From positions 50,194 to 114,193 of the forward strand of contig JBBRTJ010000001.1 in assembly GCA_038244535.1 (NCBI GenBank): a DNA stretch of 64,000 nucleotides. Reading direction: 5' to 3'. The number at the start of each line of letters is the position of its first letter. The stretch's first letter is position 1. Positions 49,984 through 57,909 of the stretch are shown here, in pieces. The stretch is from JBBRTJ01 sp038244535. GTDB lineage: Bacteria > Actinomycetota > Acidimicrobiia > Acidimicrobiales > Ilumatobacteraceae. A program made the translations under genes and the position numbers. The notes under the pieces were generated by a model, which did no database searches, had not been told where the DNA came from, and was given only the letters and a program-made list of their open reading frames with translations.

Positions 49984-50877
49984 ATGTCACGTCGCCGCAA
50001 GCACACCGCACTTCTGCTCGCCAGTGGGATAGCAGTAGTTGCAACTGCAACCATCGCGGTGGTCATCACCCGAGACGATGGGAACGCCAGCGCCGGTCCC
50101 CGGGTCACGAAGTCGGCCTCCCCCGGCCTGGGCTTCGACGCTGGCAAAGCGAAGGCCACCGGGCCGGTGTCCTTTCAGCCATCCGCGTTGCCTCCCGCCA
50201 AAGGTGCGCCTGACCCAACCGGGGCCGTGCGGTCGTTCCTCGATGCCGAGATCGCCAAGGACTTCGATGCGTCGTTCGCCGTGCTCGCCGACGCCGACCG
50301 CGCCGCCGCGGCTCCCGTGAGCCAATGGGCGGCCACCCACGCCGACCTGCCCCGCTACCGCAGCTACGAGCTCATCGGGCCGGCCAAGGTCGACGGCGCC
50401 ACCGCGACCGTGGTGGCCGACGTGGCGATGGAACCCGGCCTCGATTCCGTCGTGGGGCTGCGGGCCGCGCAGGCCCGCATCACCTGGACGACGACGCAGC
50501 AGGCGGGCGCCTGGCGGCTGTCGCTCAAGCTGTCCCGCGGCGAAGCGCGCTACGCCGATGCCGCCGCCGCCCCCAACGCAGCTGCCACCTGGGCGACGAA
50601 CCGGCAGCAGTGCACGACCGACGGTCAGTTCGACGGCGGCCTCGTCGGCTTTCCGTCCATCGCCGATGCGCTCTGCCACAGCTCCGGTTCGATCAGCGCT
50701 GGTGATGCCGCCCAGCTGTCCTCCATCAGCGACCCCAGCCCAGTCACCAGCTTCTTCGGACCCGACGCGACGGCGTGGGCCCGGGTCGTGCGCCTCGACG
50801 GTCCGGTTCCGATGCGGGCGGTGCTGGCGCCGGTCGGAGACCAGTGGGTCGTGATCGGCGTGTTCCCGCCGGCCTGA
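49984..50877 (+). CDS. Membrane-anchored hypothetical protein
   Basis: I do not recognise this 297-residue protein. A short basic start (MSRRRKHT) precedes one hydrophobic helix, so the rest is probably outside the cell. A domain with GAVRSFLDAEIAKDFDASFAVL and VADVAMEPGLDSVVGLRAAQ resembles NTF2-like or mce-associated folds. The late part has two cysteines (RQQCTTDG, DALCHSSG). ATG 49984 is preferred over GTG 49948 because it gives a clean signal/anchor. A palindrome separates it from the DUF4331 gene. Confidence 0.7.
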   Translation: MSRRRKHTALLLASGIAVVATATIAVVITRDDGNASAGPRVTKSASPGLGFDAGKAKATGPVSFQPSALPPAKGAPDPTGAVRSFLDAEIAKDFDASFAVLADADRAAAAPVSQWAATHADLPRYRSYELIGPAKVDGATATVVADVAMEPGLDSVVGLRAAQARITWTTTQQAGAWRLSLKLSRGEARYADAAAAPNAAATWATNRQQCTTDGQFDGGLVGFPSIADALCHSSGSISAGDAAQLSSISDPSPVTSFFGPDATAWARVVRLDGPVPMRAVLAPVGDQWVVIGVFPPA

Positions 50878-50900
50878 CCCGATCCGCACGACCAACCACC

Positions 50901-50918
50901 TGCGACCAGCTGGTCGCA
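50901..50918. promoter_or_regulatory. Perfect 18-bp palindrome upstream of the DUF4331 cluster
   Basis: TGCGACCAG is followed directly by its reverse complement CTGGTCGCA. With no loop it fits a dimeric protein-binding site better than a terminator, though it also lies 24 bases after a stop codon. The DUF4331 start is 95 bases downstream. Confidence 0.5.
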
Positions 50919-51012
50919 GCGCTGGGTGGACCGGACCCCGGCCCGCCGAGCGGTGTGACCAGCACCAAACAGCCAGACCGGCCGGAGAACCCGGCCCGTC
51001 GAAAGGATACGG

Positions 51013-52386
51013 ATGAACAAGCGAAAGCTCGCCACCCGGGCGCTTCCCGTGATCGGACTGACCGGTGCCCTCTTCGCCGGCATGGTGTCCGGCGCGGGGG
51101 CCTCAAGCCACCGTGAAGCCCCGCTCATCACTGAAGACCCCGTCGCCGACCTCACCGACGTCTACGCGTTCGTGAGCCCGGACAAGACCAACACCGTCAC
51201 CCTCATCGCCAACGTGAGTCCGTTCGAGCTGCCTGCGGGCGGACCGAACTTCCACAAGTTTGGCGACGACGTGCTTTACACGATCCACGTCGACAACGAC
51301 GGCAACGCCGTCAGCGACATCGACTACGAGTTCCGGTTCACCACGACGTACTCCAACCCGGCGACGTTCCTCTACGCCACCGGCCAGGTGACGTCGCTGA
51401 CCGACCCGGACCTGAACCAGCGCCAGACCTACACCCTCACCAGGGTGGACGTCGCCTCCGGGAACCGCACCGTGCTCGGCGGCGCCATACCGGTCGCTCC
51501 GGCGAACGTCGGCCCCCGCACCACCCCGCAGTACGAGAAGAACCTCGCCAAGCCGGCCGAGCGGGTCGTCGGCAACCAGGTGAGGGTGTTCGCCGGACCC
51601 CGCGACGATCCCTTCTTCGTCGACCTCGGCAGCATCTTCGACCTGGGCGGCCTGCGCCCGTTCAACCAGGCCCACCTCCTCCCGCTGCCCACCGCCCCGG
51701 GCAAGGACTACGTGGCCGGCTACAACGTGCACACCCTGGCGCTGCAGATCCCGAAGTGGCAGCTCACCAAGGGCACCGACCCGGTCATCGGCGTCTGGGC
51801 CACGACCGCGCGTCGCCAGACGCGGACCTTTGATCCCGCGACCCCCGGCGTGCTCACGCACAGCGGGCCCTGGGTGCAGGTCAGCCGGCTCGGCCAGCCG
51901 CTCGTCAACGAGGTGGTCATCCCGGTCGGCAAGAAGGACCTCTTCAACGCCGTGCCGCCGACGCAGGACCTGCAGTTCGCCGGTTCGGTGCTGAGCCCCG
52001 AGCTGGCCAACCTGATCCCGGTGCTCTACCCGGGCGTGAACGTGCCGACCAGCGTCGACCTTGGCCTCGGTCTTGGTGGTCGAGAGGACATCGCCACGAT
52101 CTTCCTGCTCGGCATCGCCGGTGTGAACCGGCCGCAGAGCGTGGTGCCCTCCGAGATGCTCCGGTTGAACACCTCGATGGCGACGAGCTCCTTCCCCAAC
52201 GGGCGGGCGCTGGCCGACGACGTGACTGACATCGAGATCCGGGCCCTCGCGGGTGCGACGGCCTTCACGCCGCCGTACAACGTCCCGCCGAACAACCAGC
52301 TCGGTGATGGTGTCAACGCCAACGACAAGCCCTTCCTCAACGGCTTCCCATACCTGGCGTCGCCCACCAGCGGCTACAACGGCTGA
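51013..52386 (+). CDS. DUF4331 secreted protein
   Basis: The 457-residue protein has a signal peptide (basic MNKRK, hydrophobic stretch, cleavage near GAGASSHR). The mature part opens with SSHREAPLITEDPVADLTDVYAFVSPD, the hallmark of DUF4331. The family is widespread in bacteria without a known function. The sequence has many Asp/Asn-rich loops (HVDNDGNAVSDID) that could bind calcium or another metal. AAAGGA lies five bases before ATG. TPR and NicO-type transporter genes follow within a few bases, so a shared role in metal handling is possible. Confidence 0.9.
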   Translation: MNKRKLATRALPVIGLTGALFAGMVSGAGASSHREAPLITEDPVADLTDVYAFVSPDKTNTVTLIANVSPFELPAGGPNFHKFGDDVLYTIHVDNDGNAVSDIDYEFRFTTTYSNPATFLYATGQVTSLTDPDLNQRQTYTLTRVDVASGNRTVLGGAIPVAPANVGPRTTPQYEKNLAKPAERVVGNQVRVFAGPRDDPFFVDLGSIFDLGGLRPFNQAHLLPLPTAPGKDYVAGYNVHTLALQIPKWQLTKGTDPVIGVWATTARRQTRTFDPATPGVLTHSGPWVQVSRLGQPLVNEVVIPVGKKDLFNAVPPTQDLQFAGSVLSPELANLIPVLYPGVNVPTSVDLGLGLGGREDIATIFLLGIAGVNRPQSVVPSEMLRLNTSMATSSFPNGRALADDVTDIEIRALAGATAFTPPYNVPPNNQLGDGVNANDKPFLNGFPYLASPTSGYNG

Positions 52387-52400
52387 GAGGCACGAGCTTC

Positions 52401-53753
52401 ATGGATGCCATGGCCGTTCCCGGGCGGGGGACCTCACGGTTCCCCGCCCGGGCGGCCGGCGCCATCGCTGCGGCGATCGCGCTGGCCCTCGCCGCAGCCG
52501 GTCTCGTTCGCTTCACCACCGCCGGGTCCGGCACCTCGCCCCTCGCGGCCCCGGTGCTGCTCACCCCTCAGGACCGCCTGGCGGCGGCACAGGCGCTCGT
52601 GATCCGCCAGCCGGACGACCCTGCTGCCCAGCGCGACCTCGGGTCAGCAGCCACGCAGCTCGCCATCGCCACCGGCGACCCTGCGCTCTACGCCGTGGCC
52701 ACCAACGCGCTCGGCGCCGCCGCCCTCCTCGCCCCGAGCGACGAGCGCACCACCGTCCTACGAGGCGTCCTCGCCCTGTCGCTCCACGACTTCTCTCATG
52801 CGTTCGAACTGGGGCTGCAGGCCCACACGGCTGCACCCGGCGACGCCGCCGCCCTTGGCGTGATGGTCGACGCTTCGGTCGAGCTCGGCCGCTACGACGA
52901 GGCCGCCGACCTCGTGCAGCAGATGCTCGACCGGCGCCCAGGAGCGGCTGCGCTCGCCCGGGCGTCGTACCTCCGTGAGCTCCACGGTGACCTCGCCGGC
53001 GCCGCCAGTGCGATGCAGCAGGCGGCAACTGCCGCGGCGGCGTCACCGGCGGAGGAGGCGACGATGCGGACGTTCCTGGGCGACCTCCACCTCGCGGCCG
53101 GCGACGCTGAGGCCGCCACGGCCGCCTACGCGCTCGCCGTGCGCCTGTCCCCCACCGCAATCAACGCAGCCGTCGGCTCGGCGCGGGCGGCGGCGGCCAC
53201 CGGTGATCTCGGGCGAGCCATAGCGCTGCTCGAACCGGTCACGCAGCGCTCTCCGGTCCCCGCTACCGCCGCGCTGCTGGGCGACCTGCGGACCTTGGCC
53301 GGCGATGCCGCAGGGGCCGAGCAGGCCTACGTCCTCGTGCGGGCCGACGAGCGCCTCCTGGCCGCCGCGGGGGCCGCTGTCGATCTCGAGCTCGCCACCT
53401 TCGAGACCGACCACGGCTCACCGGCGAAGGCCGTCGAGCTCGCCCGCACCGCCTACGCCACGCGTCGCACGATCTTCACCGCCGACGCTCTTGGCTGGGC
53501 CCTGACGAAGGCCGACCAGGCGAGTGCCGCGCTCCCCTACGTCGAGGAGTCGCTCCGACTGGGCACCCGCTCGGTACCGCTGCGCCTCCACGCCGCCACT
53601 GCGTTTGCCGCCACCGGTGACGACAGCCGGGCTCGCGAGCAGCTGGCCATCGCCTTCACCGGCAGTCCCTGGCTCGCGCCTCTGCTTCGCGCCGACGCCG
53701 TCCGCCTGGCCGACCGCCTCAGCTTGCCCGTCCCCGAGCCCTGGAGGGCCTGA
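52401..53753 (+). CDS. Membrane-anchored TPR protein
   Basis: This 450-residue protein has one N-terminal helix (AGAIAAAIALALAAAGLV) and then about eight tetratricopeptide-like helical repeats. Examples are ALGVMVDASVELGRYDEAADLV and TFLGDLHLAAGDAEAATAAYALAVRLSP. TPR proteins act as scaffolds. It lies 14 bases after the DUF4331 gene and two bases before the NicO-like gene, so it probably forms a complex with one of these products outside the membrane. Confidence 0.85.
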   Translation: MDAMAVPGRGTSRFPARAAGAIAAAIALALAAAGLVRFTTAGSGTSPLAAPVLLTPQDRLAAAQALVIRQPDDPAAQRDLGSAATQLAIATGDPALYAVATNALGAAALLAPSDERTTVLRGVLALSLHDFSHAFELGLQAHTAAPGDAAALGVMVDASVELGRYDEAADLVQQMLDRRPGAAALARASYLRELHGDLAGAASAMQQAATAAAASPAEEATMRTFLGDLHLAAGDAEAATAAYALAVRLSPTAINAAVGSARAAAATGDLGRAIALLEPVTQRSPVPATAALLGDLRTLAGDAAGAEQAYVLVRADERLLAAAGAAVDLELATFETDHGSPAKAVELARTAYATRRTIFTADALGWALTKADQASAALPYVEESLRLGTRSVPLRLHAATAFAATGDDSRAREQLAIAFTGSPWLAPLLRADAVRLADRLSLPVPEPWRA

Positions 53754-53755
53754 TC

Positions 53756-55327
53756 ATGCTCTGCTTCCGTCGCCGTCGCGCCTTGGTCCTGCTCGCCCTC
53801 ACCGGCGCCGGCGTGCTCGTGCCGGCCGCTCTGGCCAGCGCCCATCCACTCGGGAACCTCACCGTCAACACCTCGACCAACCTCGTCGTCGCCGCGGCGG
53901 GCGTGCACATCGACCACGTGCTCGACCTCGCCGAGCTCCCAGCCATCCAGGCTCGACAAACCATCGACGCCAACGCTGACGGCACCGAGAGCGGCGCCGA
54001 GCGCGACGCATGGGCCGCCGGCGAGTGCTCACGGATCGCCGCCCAGCTCGACGTGAGCATCGGCGGGCGGCCTGCCCCGCTCACACCAGGCGTGCACGCC
54101 CTCACGTTCCCCCCCGGTCAGGCCGGGCTCGACACGCTTCGTCTCGTGTGCGCCTTCTCGTCGACGGTTCCCGTCTCGGCGCGGACCACCATCGGTGTGA
54201 CCGACCGCTTCGAGACCGACCGCATCGGCTGGCGTGAGATCACCGCGGTCGGCGACGGCGTGACGCTGGTCGGCTCGGCGCTGCCCACGACGAGCCCCAG
54301 CAGCCTGCTGACCTCGTACCCGTCGGCGGTGTCAGTGCCACCGCGCCAGCTCACCGCCACCTTCACCGCCGAGCCGGGTGGGCCCCGCCTCGCGCTCGGT
54401 GCGAACGGCGCCGCTCCGGCGGCCACAACACCCCCGGCGCCGCAGTCCCGCGGCACCGACGGGCTCACCCAGGCTCTTGCGTCGATCGTGGGGAACCGGG
54501 ACCTCACGGTGGGCCTGGCCCTGGCCGCAGCTGCACTGGCGCTCCTGCTCGGCTCGCTCCACGCACTCGCGCCCGGTCACGGCAAGACGCTCATGGCCGC
54601 CTACGTCGTCGGCCGTCGGGGCACGGCACGCCACGTGCTCACCATCGGCCTCACCGTGGCCGCCACCCATACGGCCGGGGTCCTGGCCCTCGGCATGATC
54701 ATCTGGGTGAGCCAGGCCATCGCCCCTGACCGGATCCTGCCGTGGCTCACGCTGGCCAGCGGCGGCCTGCTCGTCGTGGCCGGGGCCTCGATGCTCGTGC
54801 GTCGGCTCGTCCTCGGACAGCACGGCCACGTCCACCTCTTCAGCCCTGACGGCGCCGGCCATGCCCACGACCACGAGGCTCATTCGCACGACGCTCATTC
54901 GCACGACGCTCACTCGCACCACGGTCATCCGCACGAGGGCCACGATCACCCGCACCACGACGACCACGACCACCTGCCGGCTGGTGCCCTGGCCCCGTCC
55001 GGGGCGCCGAGCCGGAGGTTCCTGGTGCTGATGGGCATCGCCGGGGGCCTCGTGCCCACGCCTTCCGCGCTCGTGGTGCTGCTCGGGGCCACCGCCCTCG
55101 GCAAGCCGTGGTTCGGCGTGATCCTCGTGGCCGTCTACGGCATCGGCATGTCGGCCTCGCTCATGGGGGCCGGGCTGCTGATGGTGCGGCTCCAGTCATG
55201 GATGGAGCGTCAGTTCCTCGGCAAGCCCTGGTGGCAGACCGCACTGCGCTTCGCTCCCGTGGTCACGAGCATCGTGCTGTGCATCGGCGGGTTGACGATC
55301 GCGCTGCGGGGCGCCACCGCCCTCTGA
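53756..55327 (+). CDS. NicO/RcnA-type nickel-cobalt transporter with His-rich loop
   Basis: The 523-residue protein has a signal peptide, an extracellular domain of about 210 residues (ASAHPLGNLTVNTSTNLVV), and a membrane part with six or seven helices. Helix one holds LGSLHALAPGHGKTLMAAYVVG, the HxxxPxHGKT motif of the NicO/high-affinity nickel transporter group. A cytoplasmic loop from about residue 365 is extremely His/Asp-rich (AHSHDAHSHDAHSHHGHPH), fit to bind nickel, cobalt or zinc. Direction cannot be told; RcnA-like efflux and NicO uptake are both possible. Confidence 0.88.
   Translation: MLCFRRRRALVLLALTGAGVLVPAALASAHPLGNLTVNTSTNLVVAAAGVHIDHVLDLAELPAIQARQTIDANADGTESGAERDAWAAGECSRIAAQLDVSIGGRPAPLTPGVHALTFPPGQAGLDTLRLVCAFSSTVPVSARTTIGVTDRFETDRIGWREITAVGDGVTLVGSALPTTSPSSLLTSYPSAVSVPPRQLTATFTAEPGGPRLALGANGAAPAATTPPAPQSRGTDGLTQALASIVGNRDLTVGLALAAAALALLLGSLHALAPGHGKTLMAAYVVGRRGTARHVLTIGLTVAATHTAGVLALGMIIWVSQAIAPDRILPWLTLASGGLLVVAGASMLVRRLVLGQHGHVHLFSPDGAGHAHDHEAHSHDAHSHDAHSHHGHPHEGHDHPHHDDHDHLPAGALAPSGAPSRRFLVLMGIAGGLVPTPSALVVLLGATALGKPWFGVILVAVYGIGMSASLMGAGLLMVRLQSWMERQFLGKPWWQTALRFAPVVTSIVLCIGGLTIALRGATAL
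54878..54922 (+). repeat. Three 15-bp repeats encoding the His-rich loop
   Basis: Units begin at 54878, 54893 and 54908, and encode AHSHD, AHSHD and AHSHH. The first two are identical in sequence (GCTCATTCGCACGAC), the third differs at two bases. Replication slippage would extend or shorten the metal-binding tract. Confidence 0.85.
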
Positions 55328-55340
55328 CACGGTGGCCGGG

Positions 55341-55346
55341 TACCGT
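55341..55346 (+). promoter_or_regulatory. -10 hexamer TACCGT (lysA)
   Basis: TACCGT is six bases before ATG 55353 and supports that start over a GTG seven codons upstream. Confidence 0.5.
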
Positions 55347-55352
55347 CGGCCC

Positions 55353-56627
55353 ATGTCCGTCCTGCCCTGGCACCTCCTCCCCGACCACGCGTCGGTGACC
55401 GACGACGGTGCCCTGTGCATCGCCGGGGTCGACGTGCGTGACCTGGCAGCCGCCTACGGGACGCCCGTGTTCATCTACGACGAGGAGCACATCCGAGCCC
55501 GCTGCCGCGAGGCCGTGACGGCTTTCGGCGAGGGCAACGTCGTCTACGCAACCAAGGCCTTCCTGTGCCTCGCCATGGCCCGCTTGGCCCACGACGAGGG
55601 CCTGCTGCTCGACGTCGCCACCAGAGGCGAGCTGCACGTCGCCCTCACCGCCGGGGTCCCCGCCGATCGGCTCGTCCTGCACGGCAACAACAAGAGCCTC
55701 GACGAGTTGCGTACGGCGCTCAGCGTCGGGGTCCGTCACGTGGTGGTCGACAGCTTCGACGAGCTCGACCGCCTCGACGTGCTGCACGCCGAAGGGCTGC
55801 CCGTGCCAGCCGTCGCGCTCCGGATCACGCCCGGGGTGCACGCGCACACCCACGAGTACGTCCAGACCGGCCAGGACGACTCGAAGTTCGGCTTCACCTT
55901 GAGCAGTGGGCTCGCCGCACGGGCCATCGAGCGCGCCGCCGCGTCGCCCTCAGTACGCCTCGTCGGACTCCACTGCCACGTGGGCTCCAACGTGTTCGCA
56001 GTCGAGAGCTTCGCCAAGGCGGCGGCCGTCATGGCCCAGCTCTCCCTCGCCGCCGGCCTTCCCGAGCTGACCCTCGGCGGGGGGCTCGGCGTGGCTTACG
56101 TCGCCGGCGAAGAAGGACCAACCATCACGCAGTGGGCCAAGGTCCTGCTCGACGGCGCTCGCTCGGCCGGGGTGACGGCCCGCGTGATGGTCGAGCCTGG
56201 GCGGTCGATCGTGGCCGATGCCGCCATCACGCTGTACACCGTGGGCACGGTCAAGCACCTCGAGGGCCTGCGCACCTATGTGGCCGTCGACGGCGGCATG
56301 AGCGACAACCCTCGACCCGTCCTCTACGGCAGCGGCTACGAGGTCTTCCTTCCCCGTGCCGTGCGCGCCGACCGGCCCCGGCGGATCCGGCTCGTCGGCA
56401 AGCACTGCGAGAGCGGCGACGTCCTGGTGGCCGATGCCACTGTCCCGGACGACCTCGCCGTCGGCGATCTCGTTGCCACCCCCGTCACCGGGGCCTACGG
56501 GCACTCGATGGGCTCGAACTACAACAAGGTGCCGCGCCCCGCGGTCGTGTTCGTGCGCAACGGCGAGGCCCGCTTGGTCGTGCGACGCGAGACGCTCGAC
56601 GACCTCGTGCGCCTCGACGTCAGCTGA
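55353..56627 (+). CDS. lysA: Diaminopimelate decarboxylase
   Basis: This 424-residue PLP enzyme makes L-lysine from meso-diaminopimelate. The Schiff-base lysine is Lys68 in VVYATKAFL, the specificity and phosphate-binding parts are GLHCHVGSN, TLGGGLGVAY and VMVEPGRSIVADA, and the second active-site Cys lies in GKHCESGDVL. A C-terminal GAYGHSMGSNYN closes the active site. The length matches the family. Its 3' end overlaps that of murA, transcribed in the opposite direction, by eight bases. Confidence 0.95.
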   Translation: MSVLPWHLLPDHASVTDDGALCIAGVDVRDLAAAYGTPVFIYDEEHIRARCREAVTAFGEGNVVYATKAFLCLAMARLAHDEGLLLDVATRGELHVALTAGVPADRLVLHGNNKSLDELRTALSVGVRHVVVDSFDELDRLDVLHAEGLPVPAVALRITPGVHAHTHEYVQTGQDDSKFGFTLSSGLAARAIERAAASPSVRLVGLHCHVGSNVFAVESFAKAAAVMAQLSLAAGLPELTLGGGLGVAYVAGEEGPTITQWAKVLLDGARSAGVTARVMVEPGRSIVADAAITLYTVGTVKHLEGLRTYVAVDGGMSDNPRPVLYGSGYEVFLPRAVRADRPRRIRLVGKHCESGDVLVADATVPDDLAVGDLVATPVTGAYGHSMGSNYNKVPRPAVVFVRNGEARLVVRRETLDDLVRLDVS

Positions 56628-57885
56628 CCACGACGTCGACGCCGAGACCTCGGAGCTTGGCTTCGAGGTGCCCGTAGCCCCGCTCGAGGTGGTGGGCCTC
56701 GAGGATGGTCGTCTCGCCGTCGGCGGCCAGCCCGGCCACGAGCATCGCCGCCCCCGCCCGGATGTCGTGGGCCCGCACCGGCGCACCGCTCAGGCGGGGC
56801 ACGCCCCGAACGACCACGTGGTGCCGGTCGGTGCGGATGTCGGCTCCCATCCGGACGAGCTCGTCGATGTAGCGGAAACGGCCCGAGAACAGGTTCTCGG
56901 TGACGATGCCGACACCGTCAGCCACCGTGAGCATCGCCGTCAGGAGCGGCTTGTAGTCCGTGGCCACCCCTGGATAGGGCAGCGTCGCCACGTCGACCGG
57001 TCGGAGGCGGCCGTCCACACTGGCCAGGAGCCCGGTCCCCGTATCCGTCACCCGCATGCCCATCTCTCGGAGCTTGCGCAGGAGCATGTCCATGTGGTCG
57101 GCACGCGCACCGGCCAGCTCGATCTCACCACCGGCGACGCCGACGGCGGCGAGGTAGGTCGCCGCCTCGATCCGATCGGGTACCACCGTGTGATCAACGG
57201 CCCGTAGATCACCGGCGGTCACTCCATGGATCACGAGCGTCGGTGAGCCGATCCCGCTGATGTGCGCGCCCATCGCCACCAGGAAGTAGCAGAGGTCCTG
57301 GATCTCGGGTTCCCGCGCCGCGTTGTCGAGCACGGTCGTGCCCTTGGCCAAGACGGCAGCCATGAGGATGTTCTCGGTGGCCCCCACACTTGGGAAGTCG
57401 AGGGCCACCTCGGCACCGTGCAGGCCATCGTCGGCCTCGCCCTCCAAGTAGCCATGACGGAGACGGAAGCGGGCGCCGAGCGCCTCGAGGCCGGCGAGAT
57501 GCATGTCGATCGGGCGGGGGCCGAAGTCATCGCCGCCCGGCATCGACACCCGGGCCCGGCCACAGCGGGCGAGCAACGGACCGAGCACCACGATCGAGGC
57601 GCGGATCCGCTCAACGAGCTCGTAGGGCGCCTCGGGGATCACCGCGGTGCCGCGGTGCAGGTGCAGCACCGACGAGTCGTCGGGGTCGACCATGGTGGCC
57701 ACCCCCATGGCCCGCAGCAGATCTGACATGGTGGCGACGTCGGTGATGGCCGGCACGTTGCGCAGGACGTGGTTCCCGTCGGCGAGCAACGACGCCGCCA
57801 TGAGCTTGAGCGCCGAGTTCTTCGCGCCGCTGATGGGCACGGTGCCCCTCAACGGGCCACTCGGCCGAACCACCAGACGTTCCAC
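56620..57885 (-). CDS. murA: UDP-N-acetylglucosamine 1-carboxyvinyltransferase
   Basis: MurA adds enolpyruvate to UDP-GlcNAc, the first committed step of peptidoglycan. The 421-residue protein has the SGAKNSALK motif (Lys22, Asn23) and the two-domain repeat structure of the family. The residue that is Cys115 in E. coli MurA is Asp119 here, in PGGDDFGPRPIDMH. The same Cys-to-Asp exchange occurs in mycobacteria and Chlamydia, and is known to give resistance to fosfomycin while preserving activity. The GTG start has CATACT eight bases upstream. Confidence 0.95.
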   Translation of the reverse strand: MERLVVRPSGPLRGTVPISGAKNSALKLMAASLLADGNHVLRNVPAITDVATMSDLLRAMGVATMVDPDDSSVLHLHRGTAVIPEAPYELVERIRASIVVLGPLLARCGRARVSMPGGDDFGPRPIDMHLAGLEALGARFRLRHGYLEGEADDGLHGAEVALDFPSVGATENILMAAVLAKGTTVLDNAAREPEIQDLCYFLVAMGAHISGIGSPTLVIHGVTAGDLRAVDHTVVPDRIEAATYLAAVGVAGGEIELAGARADHMDMLLRKLREMGMRVTDTGTGLLASVDGRLRPVDVATLPYPGVATDYKPLLTAMLTVADGVGIVTENLFSGRFRYIDELVRMGADIRTDRHHVVVRGVPRLSGAPVRAHDIRAGAAMLVAGLAADGETTILEAHHLERGYGHLEAKLRGLGVDVVVS

Positions 57886-57893
57886 GGCCTCTC

Positions 57894-57901
57894 AGTATGC
57901 T
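57894..57901. promoter_or_regulatory. Overlapping divergent -10 hexamers (murA and MFS genes)
   Basis: On the minus strand CATACT (57899-57894) is eight bases before the murA GTG. On the plus strand TATGCT (57896-57901) is eight bases before GTG 57910. They share four bases, so the 24-bp gap holds two leaderless promoters that cannot be used at once. Confidence 0.5.
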
Positions 57902-57909
57902 CGCCCGTC

